From assembly GCA_028622995.1 (NCBI GenBank), contig JAJQJQ010000002.1:8556001-8620000 (forward strand): 64,000 nt of DNA, written 5' to 3'. Both the position numbers and the translations under genes were made by a program. Positions 1-10,216 of this stretch are shown here, one piece after another (position 1 is the stretch's first letter; every line of letters begins with the position of its first letter). Below the pieces are notes generated by a model that saw nothing but the letters and a program-made list of their open reading frames with translations, had not been told where the DNA came from and searched no databases. This DNA is from Panagrolaimus kolymaensis (Eukaryota > Nematoda > Chromadorea > Rhabditida > Panagrolaimidae).

Positions 1-558
1 GCCAAATATTGGTTAATGAATCATCTTTATACTGGACCAAACTTTTTTTCAAAACCATCCACAAAAATGTATCGTTGCTTGCTTCAAGGTTTGGACCTTC
101 ACAAAGAAGATAATATAAGTTTAAAAGAATTTGATTGTCTTTTGAATGGTGGAAAAATATCCGTACTTAGAATGTATGAAACAAATATTTATGATGAAAA
201 TGGTGGATTAGTTTCATGTGACAAAATTCTTTCCAAAGTTCCAAATCTCGTGGAATTTTATTATAAATGTGAAAAGAATATTTTCACTACAGAAATTTTC
301 AAAAATATGAAATCTTTGGAATTTAACTTCAAATTCACACTTTTTCAATTACCCATTTATAATTTATCTGAAGACGCTGATATCAAACTTTTTAGCGAAT
401 TTATTTTAAAAAATTATGATCCACAAAAATCAAGATTTTATATTTATTTTATGATGAACAATGGTCCTCAAAATTACCAATCAGCGATGCAATCAATTTT
501 GGAAAATATGCTTGGAAATGGTGTTGAAGCAGATGCTGCAAATATTTTTATTAACTAA
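1..558 (+). CDS. F-box-like family protein, 3' part only (gene cut by window edge)
   Basis: The reading frame is open from base 1 to TAA at 556-558. The first residues (AKYWL) match the middle of the other F-box-like genes here (compare EKYWLIDQ in the gene at 2860), so the N-terminal F-box half lies outside the window and the first in-window ATG (base 16) is not the true start. Visible parts are the family's central and C-terminal blocks: FDCLLNGGK, VSCDKILSKVPN, and IFTTEIFKNMKSLEFN. No intron is needed. Such proteins are thought to be substrate adaptors of SCF ubiquitin ligases; that role is inferred from family type only. Its closest relative in the window is the gene at 2860, which shares long stretches of wording, so the pair looks like a recent tandem duplication. 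Confidence 0.8.
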   Translation, partial: AKYWLMNHLYTGPNFFSKPSTKMYRCLLQGLDLHKEDNISLKEFDCLLNGGKISVLRMYETNIYDENGGLVSCDKILSKVPNLVEFYYKCEKNIFTTEIFKNMKSLEFNFKFTLFQLPIYNLSEDADIKLFSEFILKNYDPQKSRFYIYFMMNNGPQNYQSAMQSILENMLGNGVEADAANIFIN

Positions 559-1209
559 AAATAACAAACACGTTTTTTCTCGTATTTATTTTTTTAGATA
601 TGCAAATTAACTTTATTTAAAAAAAACAAAGATATTTTTGTTTGTAATATTGATTTTCATTATTTTTGACGTTAAGTACCAGCTTGATGCTTCTTTCTTT
701 TTAATATATTAGTGGCTTCTTGAATGACATATTTGTATGTTACTGTCGTTGCTTTTTTTTTCAACGTATTTTTATATTTTATATTTGAATTTTTTTCTGT
801 GTCATGGATTCACTTTGATTTTTTCTATGAATAAATAACATTTTTTAACCATGTTTCAACTTCTATTTCACACATTGTCACACAAAATTGTTATCATTTT
901 TTCTTTACAATAGCACGCGTCAAGCGATAAAGAAAAAAATACAAAATAAAGCAATGGTTGGTCCAATATTTTTTGTTCATGTTTTACGAAACGTAATACA
1001 TTCAGGGATTTTTGCTTTACATATTTTTAAAAAGGCCACCTTTTTCTTTTTTTTTTCAAACCAAAATAAATGCGAAAAACACCGAAGAAAAAACCATTTA
1101 TTCTCTTTATCTTTCGTTTATGATTTTTGAGTTAGAAAAAAAATCCGAGGATTTTTTTCATGGTTTTAATTGATAAATAGACAATGCATTAGTTTATTTG
1201 ATATTTTCC
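559..1209. other. Intergenic, nothing recognised
   Basis: AT-rich sequence with T and A runs. An open frame at 888-1130 has no ATG, and its composition (poly-K, poly-F) is what AT-rich noncoding DNA gives. I see no gene, RNA or repeat here. Confidence 0.6.
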
Positions 1210-1382
1210 TGCTTGACCTTTAACTAGAAATCTTTTTAAGACCTCTGTAGAAGAAAAAAAATGAAAAACCCCTAAAAGGTTTATGGATTAATCCAAAAAC
1301 CAATAAACCACTTTTATTTTTCTTTGCGTGCTGGTTGTGGCGGCAATCGTCCATCAAACTATTATTTTAGAGCGGCTTTAAA
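1210..1382 (+). promoter_or_regulatory. Upstream block shared with the next F-box-like gene
   Basis: The stretch starting TGCTTGACCTTTAA at 1210 recurs at 2697, followed in both places by CTTTTTAAGA, an AATAAACCA word, TTTTTCTTTGC and a GGT/GTGG-rich segment just before the start codon region. The match lies outside the coding sequence, so either the duplication carried the promoter with it or the block is kept as a control region. No specific factor site is claimed. Confidence 0.5.
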
Positions 1383-2243
1383 ATGAATTATATGTACATA
1401 GAAAAATCTGAATATATTCATCCAAACCCAAATACTTTCGATTTTCCTCAACGTCAATATTTCACTCTTCCTCGTGACCTCATTTCCCATATAAATCTGA
1501 ATCCTTGCTCAGCTTTAGGATTTCAAAAACTTCAAAAAACATGCAAATATTTTTTTGCTAAAAATAAAATTGTTTTTATTGACGAAGTCGTTTTTCAAGA
1601 TGAAAAAAACTTTATTTTTCATCGAATTTACAAAGATAATAAACCTTATTATGATCAAAAATTCAATGGCATTTTCAAATACTGGCTTACAAGTACCATA
1701 CGTTTTTATGGCCCATTTTCTATTTTCCAAAACATATTTCGTTGCTCAATCAAAACTTTATTTTTTGAAAACATCAATGTAACTCAATTTTTAACTTTGA
1801 ATGAATTTAATTTTCTTGTTTATGGTCAAAAGCTTGTTGGACTTTATTTACACAATGTTGTTATTGTTAATGATGGCGACAAAAAGGGGACTATGGTAAC
1901 TCTAGATCAAATTCTTGAAAAAGTTTCAAATCTACAAAATTTGCGTTATGAAAGTAAACATCAAATTTTCACTTCTGAAACCTTTGAAAAAATGAATTCA
2001 TTAAAATTCAAATCCAAAATTATTTTTGTTTATTTAAAAATTCACAATGTGGCACCAAACACTGATATTTCGCTTTTAAGTAATTTTATTAAAAACAATG
2101 CGAGCGAAGATGGTCGATGTCAATTTTCTTTTCAATTTAAAATGAAAAATTCAGAACCTCATCTTGCAATCTTGCGAACAGCTATCAAAAAAATGTTTCA
2201 AAAATGGAGTGTACGAAAAACGCCATACATAAGCATTTCTTAA
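1383..2243 (+). CDS. F-box-like family protein (286 aa)
   Basis: Single-exon gene starting at ATG 1383. After a short N-terminus (HPNPNTFDFPQRQYF) comes the F-box-like helix region at residues 30-65: LP at the start, then IS.I..NP, and the family signature LQKTCKYFFAKNK. A middle block (RCSIKTLFF, LNEFNFL) and a C-terminal block (ILEKVSNL, IFTSETFEKMNSLKF, NVAPNTDISLLSNFI) follow, with alternating hydrophobic spacing suggestive of leucine-rich-repeat-like strands. F-box proteins bind Skp1 and present substrates to a cullin ligase; the target here is unknown. The protein is full length compared with the six better-preserved members in the window, with no frameshift. Confidence 0.85.
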   Translation: MNYMYIEKSEYIHPNPNTFDFPQRQYFTLPRDLISHINLNPCSALGFQKLQKTCKYFFAKNKIVFIDEVVFQDEKNFIFHRIYKDNKPYYDQKFNGIFKYWLTSTIRFYGPFSIFQNIFRCSIKTLFFENINVTQFLTLNEFNFLVYGQKLVGLYLHNVVIVNDGDKKGTMVTLDQILEKVSNLQNLRYESKHQIFTSETFEKMNSLKFKSKIIFVYLKIHNVAPNTDISLLSNFIKNNASEDGRCQFSFQFKMKNSEPHLAILRTAIKKMFQKWSVRKTPYISIS

Positions 2244-2696
2244 AGACTTTTTATGATTTTTTTAATAAATTTTATTTTATAAAATAAATGGTAAAAATTT
2301 TTATTTTGTCTTATGAACAAACATATCTCTTTAAAAAATCCTTTTGTGTCGAAGCAATTTATTTTCCGCTGAAATGGCGCGAAGGATAATATTGAATTCG
2401 ACTTCCATTTTACTCTGGAATTTTAAACATAATTATTAAAATTTTCATATAGGAAGAATTTTGTTTAATAAAATTCTTGAATTTAGTTAATTTAAATAAG
2501 CAATTTGCGAACGTACAGTGTATTTAGTTTTTGCCAAGCATGGTTGTTCCAAACAAAGGGTTGTTTTAATTATAAATTGATTAAATGGAAAGATTAATGG
2601 AAAAAAATGTTTATAATAATAAAAACCAATGATCATTTACATTTTTTTTCTAATGAATTTGACCAAAAAACTAGATTCATCCTTATTGACTTTTTT
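2244..2696. other. Intergenic, nothing recognised
   Basis: AT-rich spacer between two F-box-like genes. No open frame, RNA gene or repeat found by eye. Confidence 0.5.
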
Positions 2697-2859
2697 TGCT
2701 TGACCTTTAATAGAAAATCTTTTTAAGACATTTGAAAAAAGGAATGAATAAACCCATTTTTTGCTGAACAATAAACCATTATTGTTTTTCTTTGCTTAGC
2801 GGTGGTGGTCGTTGATCCGATTATTTATTTCATTTTTAAGTTTGTTTAACTATTATATT
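2697..2859 (+). promoter_or_regulatory. Upstream block shared with the preceding F-box-like gene
   Basis: Second copy of the block described at 1210: TGCTTGACCTTTAA, CTTTTTAAGA and an AATAAACCATT word in the same order and at a similar distance from the coding start. It supports a tandem duplication that included upstream DNA. Confidence 0.5.
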
Positions 2860-3675
2860 ATGAATAATACTTTGGCTCTAAACTCTGCATTTATTCATCC
2901 AAATCCAGAAATGTTTGATTCTCCAAAACGTCAATATTTTTCACTTCCATTTGGAATTATTTCATATATTACTCAGAATCCAGTAACAGCTGATGGACTT
3001 TTGAAACTTCAAAAAACATGCAAATATTTTTTTGCCAAAAATAAAATTATCATTTTTGATACCATGTTATATCATAATAATAATATTTCATTTTACCGTA
3101 ATTGCATTGATAAATTTATTGAATTGAATGCGGAAAAATATTGGTTAATTGATCAACTTTATATTACTTCATTACCAAATCCGTCCACAAAATTTTATTG
3201 TTGCACCCTTCGTCAATTAACATTTTATGAAACAAAAATAAGTTTAAATGAATTTAATTTTCTATTGAATGGTGGAAAAGTGACTTATCTTAGAATGTAT
3301 CTAGCAAGTGTTTATGATGGAAATGAAAATTTAGTTTCATGTGACAAAATTCTTTCAAAAGTTCCAAATATTAAATCCTTTAGTTTTAACTGTGAAAATT
3401 ATATTTTCACGAATGAAATTTTCAAAAATATGAATTCGGTTATTTTTAATACCAAAATTAATTATTTCGAATTATATTTTTCAAATTTGTGTGATGGCAC
3501 CGATATTACGATTTTATGCGATTTTATTTTTAAAAATATGTATCAAAAGCATTCAAGCTTTACACTTTGTTTTCATAACTTAAAAAATTACAAATTAAAA
3601 ATGAAATCGGTTTTGGCAAATAAAATTCAGGAAAATGGAGATAAATTCAAAAATGTAAGAATATACGTTAAGTAA
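2860..3675 (+). CDS. F-box-like family protein (271 aa)
   Basis: The open frame reaches back to 2812, but the first codon there is TTG. ATG 2860 places the start about ten residues before the conserved HPNPEMFD segment, as in the paralogues. The F-box-like part reads SLPFGIISYITQNP followed by LQKTCKYFFAKNK. Later blocks are LNEFNFLLNGGK, VSCDKILSKVPN and IFTNEIFKNMNS. Single exon, stop TAA at 3673. It is closest to the truncated gene at 1-558 and lies in the same orientation. Predicted to be a Skp1-binding adaptor, by family only. Confidence 0.83.
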   Translation: MNNTLALNSAFIHPNPEMFDSPKRQYFSLPFGIISYITQNPVTADGLLKLQKTCKYFFAKNKIIIFDTMLYHNNNISFYRNCIDKFIELNAEKYWLIDQLYITSLPNPSTKFYCCTLRQLTFYETKISLNEFNFLLNGGKVTYLRMYLASVYDGNENLVSCDKILSKVPNIKSFSFNCENYIFTNEIFKNMNSVIFNTKINYFELYFSNLCDGTDITILCDFIFKNMYQKHSSFTLCFHNLKNYKLKMKSVLANKIQENGDKFKNVRIYVK

Positions 3676-4009
3676 ATTTATATCCACATTTTTGTTACTT
3701 TTTTACTTTGTTTAATTTTTTAAATCAAAAAAATAAATTCGTTGAAAGTTTTTTTGGTTTATGTTAAAATAGTATTTCACAGATTTACAATTTTATGTTT
3801 TTTAAAGGACGTCAATCAATGAGAGTTGATCTGACGATACTTTGCAAACTGGGAAAAAGAAAAAAATAGGGAAAAAATTGTTTTAAGAAGAATATTTAAA
3901 TCAAAATGAAAAAACATTTTAGTTTCTATTGTTTATTAACTAAAGCAAAAAAACTAACTAATTCAAAATGGAGTTTTAAAAAAAATTCATTAAAAATTTT
4001 TTAGTTTTT
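3676..4009. other. Intergenic between convergent genes
   Basis: Shared 3' region of the F-box-like gene (+) and the LDLa gene (-). AT-rich, with AATAAA-like words; nothing else supported. Confidence 0.5.
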
Positions 4010-5154
4010 TTAAGCATATTTTATCGAATATTGAAGTACACCAAAAAGTGTACTGTTTCTGGGAGGGCAGCCATCTTCATCGACACCTCTTGGACAGTCA
4101 GCTTGATCATTACAAATTCGATCAAGTTTAACACAAAATCCTTGATTATTATTTTCGCCATTTTTGCAGAGAACATTTTTCTTTCCAGCGCATTCTTTAC
4201 ACGAACAATTTGATTCATCAATGGCGTTGGGGCAATCAATAACTCCATTACATTTCTTCCAAATTGGAATACAACTTTTTGAAGCTTCACACCAAATTTC
4301 TCCATTTTTGCAAATTCCATCACAATTTGCTTCATCTTCAGATTTTTCGCAATGGCTTTCGCCATCGCACACGAAAGATGTTGGAAGGCACATATTCCGG
4401 TTGTGGTAATGGTAGCTTTCAAATGGTTGACATTTAAAAGTTTCTGGAGAGCAAGAATAACGATTGCATAATTCTTCATCAGTGTTATCATCGCAATCAA
4501 CAACGTTATCACAAAGATGCATACTTCGAAGGCATTTCTTGTATGGGCTACCTTTGATTGGACAAGAAAAAGAAGTTTTGCAAGCTGAAAAAAAAAATAA
4601 AAAGATGAGCATTTGGTAAAAAATAAAAAATCAAATTTCCTTGTGTTAGTTAAAATTACAAAATTGAAGAAAAAACTTGCAATTGCAATCTTTTTCATCA
4701 CTTCCATCAACGCAATTAGGCACGCCGTCACATCGAGCATTAATTCCAATGACCATATTCTTAAAAAAATTTATGTAAATAAAAAGTAAAAAAATAATTA
4801 GAATTAAAAAATTACTGAATTATCAGCACAAATGAAACCCATTCCGCGACAAAGTGAAATGTTTTTTGGGAGTAAATCTTCAAGACTTGGAAGTGAATCA
4901 TTTTTCTTCGAATCACCATCATCGTCTTCTTCAAACGGCCAATAATTATCTGGATCACGATTATTAAGAACTTGATCAGGTTGTTCTTTATCAAATTCAG
5001 ACGAAGAAACATAAAATGCAAAATTATATAAAACATATCCAAAAACTAATATTCCGAGAAAAATAAATAGCCAAGTAGAAAATGGATACTTGGGGATAAT
5101 TTTTCTCTTGGGTTTCCTTGTTTCACGTACAACGAGAGGTTCAAAGGAATCCAT
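4010..5154 (-). CDS. Type II membrane protein with five LDL-receptor class A repeats (330 aa)
   Basis: Three exons: 5154-4816, 4759-4681 and 4584-4010. Start is ATG 5154 (MDSFEPLVV). Residues 1-25 are basic and cytoplasmic-looking, residues 26-48 form one membrane span (STWLFIFLGILVFGYVLYNF), then an acidic stalk follows. Five LDLa modules come next, each ending in the calcium-binding pattern CDG...C...SDE..C (for example CDGVPNCVDGSDEKDC). The first LDLa is split by intron 1. Intron 2 begins GCAAGT, not GT. Using GC at 4680 keeps the frame and gives SDEKDCNSCKTSFSC, aligning with SDEANCDECNTAFSC of the paralogue at 11.1 kb, so a GC-AG intron is likely. LDLa repeats bind ligands extracellularly with calcium; the ligand is unknown. 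Two N-truncated relatives lie at 11-12.4 kb. Confidence 0.85.
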
Positions 5155-6096
5155 TAATGATTATTTAAAAAATGTAAATGTGTATTCTTAAATAATTTGG
5201 TTAAGGGACGAGAATAAGAAAATAAAAGCCACGGCCAATAACCTTATCTTGGGTTTTACTTAGCTGAAAATAATGCAATAAATTAATAAAATTAAATTTT
5301 TATGAGGCTCAAATAAATAATAGAAAAAGAAAATATTGGACAAAAACAAAAATAAATTCAAGTAAAAAAAATGTCAACGAAGAAAACAGTTTTTACTTCT
5401 ATTAAAAAGGATGAAAAATGAGAGTAATCAAATAAGTGCTTTGAAGAGTAAAAAAGTTATCGAACTTGACATGAAATTTAAAAATGTCAAAAGTAATGAA
5501 TAAAAAAAGACTGTCGTCGTCTGTCGATAAATCTATTTTGTAATAAATAGTTAACAATAAAAACAAAAAGATGTTTTTCTACTTAAGAAAAAGAAAAAAA
5601 AATTGATGCTATCACTTTTTTTGAATCAATCTTGACAGAAAAAAAGGTAGAAGAAAAAATTACAATGTTTTTTTCGAGTTTTCAATGAGCAACAAGCGTT
5701 TTTTTGATGTATTTATCTTTTTTTGTTGCATTAAAAAAATTTATTTCAAAGTGATTGAGTGACTTTATGGAACGGTTTTTATATTTTTTTCTGGGACTGA
5801 TCTAAGTTGAAATTAAAGAAAGAAGTAAAGAATCATGAAAATTTAGAATGTAATTTTCATGGAAAAAATTTGCAATTTTGCCGAAAAGAAGAAAGAATGA
5901 TTTTATAGTCTTCTTATAACATGAATTACCTTCATTTGCCCTGACAAAAAAAATGTTTTCAAGAATATCTTAAAAAGAAAGAAGACAACGACAACAATAT
6001 TTTTTTAACGAATGCTGCTTTTTTTAATAGAGACTGATCAATTGAAAAAATTGATTATTTCCTTATATTCCCGTTCCTTCCTGTAAGAAAATATTT
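5155..6096. other. Intergenic between divergent genes
   Basis: About 940 bases between the divergent LDLa gene (-) and F-box-like gene (+). AT-rich, with A runs on the left and T-rich stretches on the right. No ORF with recognisable family features. Confidence 0.5.
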
Positions 6097-6948
6097 ATGC
6101 TCAAAATGAATAACGAAAGTTTAAGAAAATCTTCGATATTTCATCCAAATCCTTCCACTTTCAATACTCATCGCCGACAATATTTTTCTCTTCCATTTGG
6201 AATTATTTCTTACATAACTCAAAAGCCAACTTCGGCAAATGGACTCTCGAAACTTCAAAAAACATGTAAATATTTTTTCGCTAAAAATAAAATTATCGTC
6301 CTTGACTTAGAAATCAAATCCGCAAATGAAATCTTACCGGAATTCAAACTATATTACAATCTAATACGTTATTCCATTGGCTTTAAATTTTGGTTTATTA
6401 ATGGCTTTGGTATGGATAGTTGGTATCCACGTTATCAATTGAAAATTTCAGAAAAGGTTTATCGTTGCAATCTTCGTAGCTTAAGTCTTGGTTTAGTAAC
6501 TTTACCTTTGAATGAGTTTAATTTTCTTATAAATGATGGGAAACTTATACTACTTTCATTGAATGAAGTAGAAATTTATGACGAAAATGGAGTTTTAGAA
6601 ACGTTGGATAAAATTCTAGCAAAAACTCCGAATGTTGAATATATTTATTATTCGTGTGCAAATGAACTTTTTACAACAGAAACATTTATAAAAATGAATT
6701 CATTGGTTTTTAATTCAAAAATTGATGGATTCAAATTATCTGTTTTTAATTTGGCTCCAAATACAGATGTGACACTTTTATGTGATTTTGCTAAAAAGAA
6801 TTGTGGCTCAAACAAATATTTTTACATCTTGTTTCTATACGATGGAGAAGAAATGTCAGCTCTCAAAGCTTCTATTGATAAAATGATTCAAACATGGGAT
6901 AGCGAAGAAACACCGCCAATTTTTTGTATTAATGCAATAATTACTTAA
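6097..6948 (+). CDS. F-box-like family protein (283 aa)
   Basis: Single exon starting at ATG 6097 (a second in-frame ATG at 6106 would give almost the same protein). It opens with HPNPSTFNTHRRQYF, then SLPFGIISYITQKP and LQKTCKYFFAKNK, the F-box-like segment. Middle and C-terminal family blocks are present: LNEFNFLINDGK, LDKILAKTPNVEY, LFTTETFIKMNSL and NLAPNTDVTLLCDF. Full length with no breaks. Likely a ubiquitin-ligase adaptor by family type; target unknown. Confidence 0.84.
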   Translation: MLKMNNESLRKSSIFHPNPSTFNTHRRQYFSLPFGIISYITQKPTSANGLSKLQKTCKYFFAKNKIIVLDLEIKSANEILPEFKLYYNLIRYSIGFKFWFINGFGMDSWYPRYQLKISEKVYRCNLRSLSLGLVTLPLNEFNFLINDGKLILLSLNEVEIYDENGVLETLDKILAKTPNVEYIYYSCANELFTTETFIKMNSLVFNSKIDGFKLSVFNLAPNTDVTLLCDFAKKNCGSNKYFYILFLYDGEEMSALKASIDKMIQTWDSEETPPIFCINAIIT

Positions 6949-7132
6949 AAGTATCAAATCTATCTTACTATATCTTTTGTTTTACATTATTTTCTTCTTT
7001 TCTTCGCAAGCTTTGCTTGTTCATTTGTGTTTTTTCCTTCAGCGTAAAATAAAATATGTTATAGTAACTTTATTCATGATGGTAATCAAAAAAAAGCAAA
7101 TTATTGTCAAAATTTAATTACTTTCATAATAA

Positions 7133-8614
7133 TTATCTTGAAAATCGACGTAAAACGACGTCAAAAACGCCACTAAACAAACCACTATTTTCTGTATTTT
7201 TATATGCCATAACTTTAGTTGATGAAAATAAATATGATTTAAATTTTCTATAAGCATTTCTTGGATTTCTTGTAACGGAAAAACAAAATTTAATAAAATC
7301 AATTATATTTTCTCGATATCCAGTCATCATCAATAATATTATTAGGGATTCAAAACAAATTCGAAGTTGCATAATTAATTGAAAAATTTGTCCTGAATTT
7401 AAGCCCCATTCTCCACCAAAAAATGAAGGCAATTTAAAATCGATGCATCCTTTACATTCTTCGCCTTCGGGCCACCACGAAGTCAAAACTGGCAATCCAA
7501 AGATTTTTTCTAAAATTGAAGAAAAATACGTTGTAAATTCAAGGATGAAAACAAAAAAATTAATTAAAGTATGAGAAAATATAACAATGGTGCATCTAAG
7601 AGAGCTCCAAAATTTTCTTGGATTATGTTTAGCTTGAAATTTGGCTTGTTGAAGCAATTTAATTATTAAAAACATGGTAGCGAGAAAAGATAAAAATAAA
7701 CATAAAATCGGTTGAAAATAAAGTAATGCAGTAAAAATTCGATAAAAATTGTAACATAAATTCCAAATGAAATCATTCATGTCTTTGGGATAACAAATAT
7801 CTTCGGGTGAAATTATATTGTTTTTTCTTTGATTTATTAAACATTGAAGCTGAAAGGAAAGATTTTAATTATGAATCTTGGGTCATCAGAAAATAAAATG
7901 TCGGAAACAAAATTTATTTAATGAAAAAGTTATGAGTCTATAATGGAATTTTTATTTGCCATGGCATTTTTTCAAAATTTCATGTCGAGATTCAAATTTT
8001 TTTAATAAACGAATTTTTTTGTGTAACTTTTTCTTTTTGAAATTTTTTAATTTTTTTGAGACTAAAAACCATACCTTTAAATAATATTCCCTTTCAACCA
8101 ATAAATTCCAAAATATTACATCGAGATGAACAAAATACATAATAAAATTAAAAATAAAAATTAAGTAAAAAATCCGTGGACCTCTAGTTAATTTTTTATA
8201 AAAATTAATAAAATATACGCATAAAAATCGAGAAAATGAAAGCAAAAATAAAGCCGAATATGAACTATATCGAAGAGCTTGAATAAAAGTTGGAAGCAAT
8301 GAAGAATCACTCAAAAATATGCAACTTGGCTCGGGATAAACAAAATAAAAATAAGTCATATTGTCACAAATATAAAAATAACTGATTAATAAATCCCAAA
8401 TTGTTTGATTCAAAATAAACCAACGATAGCATTCACAAATTCGACCAAAAATTGAAATGACCATAATTAAAAGTAATAAAAATATGCAAAAATGACCAAA
8501 ATTTATTTGATACATAAACAAAGATAAATGGGCTAAGAAGCATTTAAAATTATCGAAAATTTCATCAAGTTTTTTGCCATTTATCACGCAGGCATAGTTA
8601 TTATTATTGTTCAT
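7133..8614 (-). CDS. Seven-transmembrane receptor (rhodopsin-like, 418 aa)
   Basis: Two exons, 8614-8075 and 7849-7133, joined in phase 0 across a 225-nt intron starting GTATGG. The start is ATG 8614 in an Asn-rich leader. Hydrophobic spans sit near residues 40-58, 70-92, 107-133, 148-170, 217-243, about 268-290 and 330-350, which is a GPCR layout. Cys98 before span 3 can pair with a cysteine in the loop encoded at the start of exon 2 (LQCL or EDICY). A classical DRY is not obvious (LSFSRFLCVYF at the end of span 3). Nematodes have many peptide and chemosensory receptors of this build; the exact class and ligand are unknown. It converges on the F-box-like gene at 6097. Confidence 0.7.
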
Positions 8615-8914
8615 AATTAAATTCGCTAAAAAAAATTATTATAAAAAATACAATAGAAAAGCTTATGTTTAAAAAATATTTGAATCAAGACAAAAAAATC
8701 AAAAATGATTTCGCGATTTAGTAAAAAAAATTCGTTATTTTTTTGAAAAAGAATTTCGTGTCAAAAGCTTTGATGTTTTTTTCATCTGTATTTCTCCTCA
8801 GCTACATAAAAATAAACCAATAAAAAACAAATTAGTTAGGGTTAGGAAAATAAAGTTGTTCTCTGGTTTTTAAAAGATTTTAAATTTAATTTCAGCGAGG
8901 AAAAAAACAAAGTA

Positions 8915-9490
8915 CACTGAGAAAAATGAAGTTGTGACATTTGTCGCAAAAGTGACTATTTGTCACTTTTAGGGAAAATGTCACGAGTGTGTGACTGTGA
9001 CAAAAAATCTGTGACATTTTTTTAATGTGACCAAAAAATCGGTGACAAAAATAAATGTGACACGAAATAAAGTGACAAAAATTAATGTGACAATTTTTAA
9101 ATGTGACCAAAATTTAAATGTGTCACTAAAAGTGTGACCAAAAGATTACTGTAGCTGGTTGGCCCGATAAAAATCTATATCCAAAAAAAATTTTTTTTCT
9201 TAATTTTGGCTTCTCTAGTTCATTCTTGAAAAAAAAATTTTTTGGATGTAGATTTTTATCGGGCCAACCACCTACAGTAATCTTTTGGTCACACTTTTAG
9301 TGACAAATTTAATTTTTTGTCACACTCCTGTGACAGCTGTGACAAATGGATAATGTGACAAAAAATCTGTGACATTTTTGGGGTGTGACCAAAATTTGTG
9401 TGAAGAAAATAAATGTGACAAGAAATACAGTGACCGAAAATTTTCAATTTGAGGTGTTTCGTATGAAAGCGTCACACATTTTTCTCAGTG
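8915..9490. mobile_element. TA-flanked foldback element (MITE-like) with TGTGACA words
   Basis: The two ends are perfect inverted repeats: TACACTGAGAAAAATG at 8913-8928 and its complement at 9477-9492, so a TA dinucleotide flanks each side as expected for Tc1/mariner-type insertions. Inside, a second, longer inverted repeat (about 9121-9197 against 9228-9304, nearly perfect) surrounds a short loop, so the whole element can fold into one hairpin. Both arms are packed with TGTGACA/TGTGACC words at irregular short spacing. No transposase ORF is present, so it would be non-autonomous. Confidence 0.8.
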
Positions 9491-9492
9491 TA

Positions 9493-10216
9493 TATCAAAA
9501 CACATACATATTTTTAAAGGTAAATAATATCTTTCTTTTTTTGGAGTCTATCAAATCAATTTTTTAAAAATGCAAATCATAGAAGCGAAGAAAATTCTAC
9601 GGATACAAATAAATGCTTGGTATTACCGCTTTAGTTTTTTTTAAAATCCATTAAAGAAATTAAGTGTATCAAATTGCTCTTTCAAAATTATTATTTACTG
9701 TCTTTGTTTTTCCATAATTCACAAAGTAATTAAATTTAACTAATAAAATTCTCCGCTTTCAAAATTTTGACATTTAAAATAATTCTTTGTTGTTGTAGTT
9801 TTTATTATTATTTATTTTTTGTTTGCCACCCAACAAAAATAATAAATTTATCAAACAATAATCAAATAAATAAATAAATTTTAATGAATTTGTTTTTAAA
9901 GTACGCCATTTTCAATGAGAAAAAAATACGTTTTGGGTAACAAAAATGAGTAGGTTTTTCTTAATACAGTAAAAAAAGGGAATCAAAACATAAAAACAAA
10001 AAATAAAATAAATTTAGTTTTGCTGATCATAGCTTAATAAAATTATTTCCACCTTAAAAGTATAATTTTATTTTCTGTTACCCGCAATGACTTGTTTTTT
10101 GCAAAATTTGATTATTGAAATTTTTTATTTATTTTTTATTTGAAAGAAACTTTTTTCAAAAGTTGTTTATCCATTTTTTTTTCTTTCAAATATTCTTCAA
10201 TTTTTATGTTTTTCAA
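9493..10216. other. Intergenic, nothing recognised
   Basis: AT-rich region between the foldback element and the cysteine-rich gene. No supported feature. Confidence 0.5.

Noticed and set aside
888..1130. 80-codon plus-strand ORF
   Set aside because: No ATG at its start, poly-K/poly-F composition, no paralogue.
4021..4749. 242-codon minus-strand ORF overlapping the LDLa gene
   Set aside because: It is an alternative frame of the LDLa exons and an intron; only the LDLa frame has the calcium-binding pattern.
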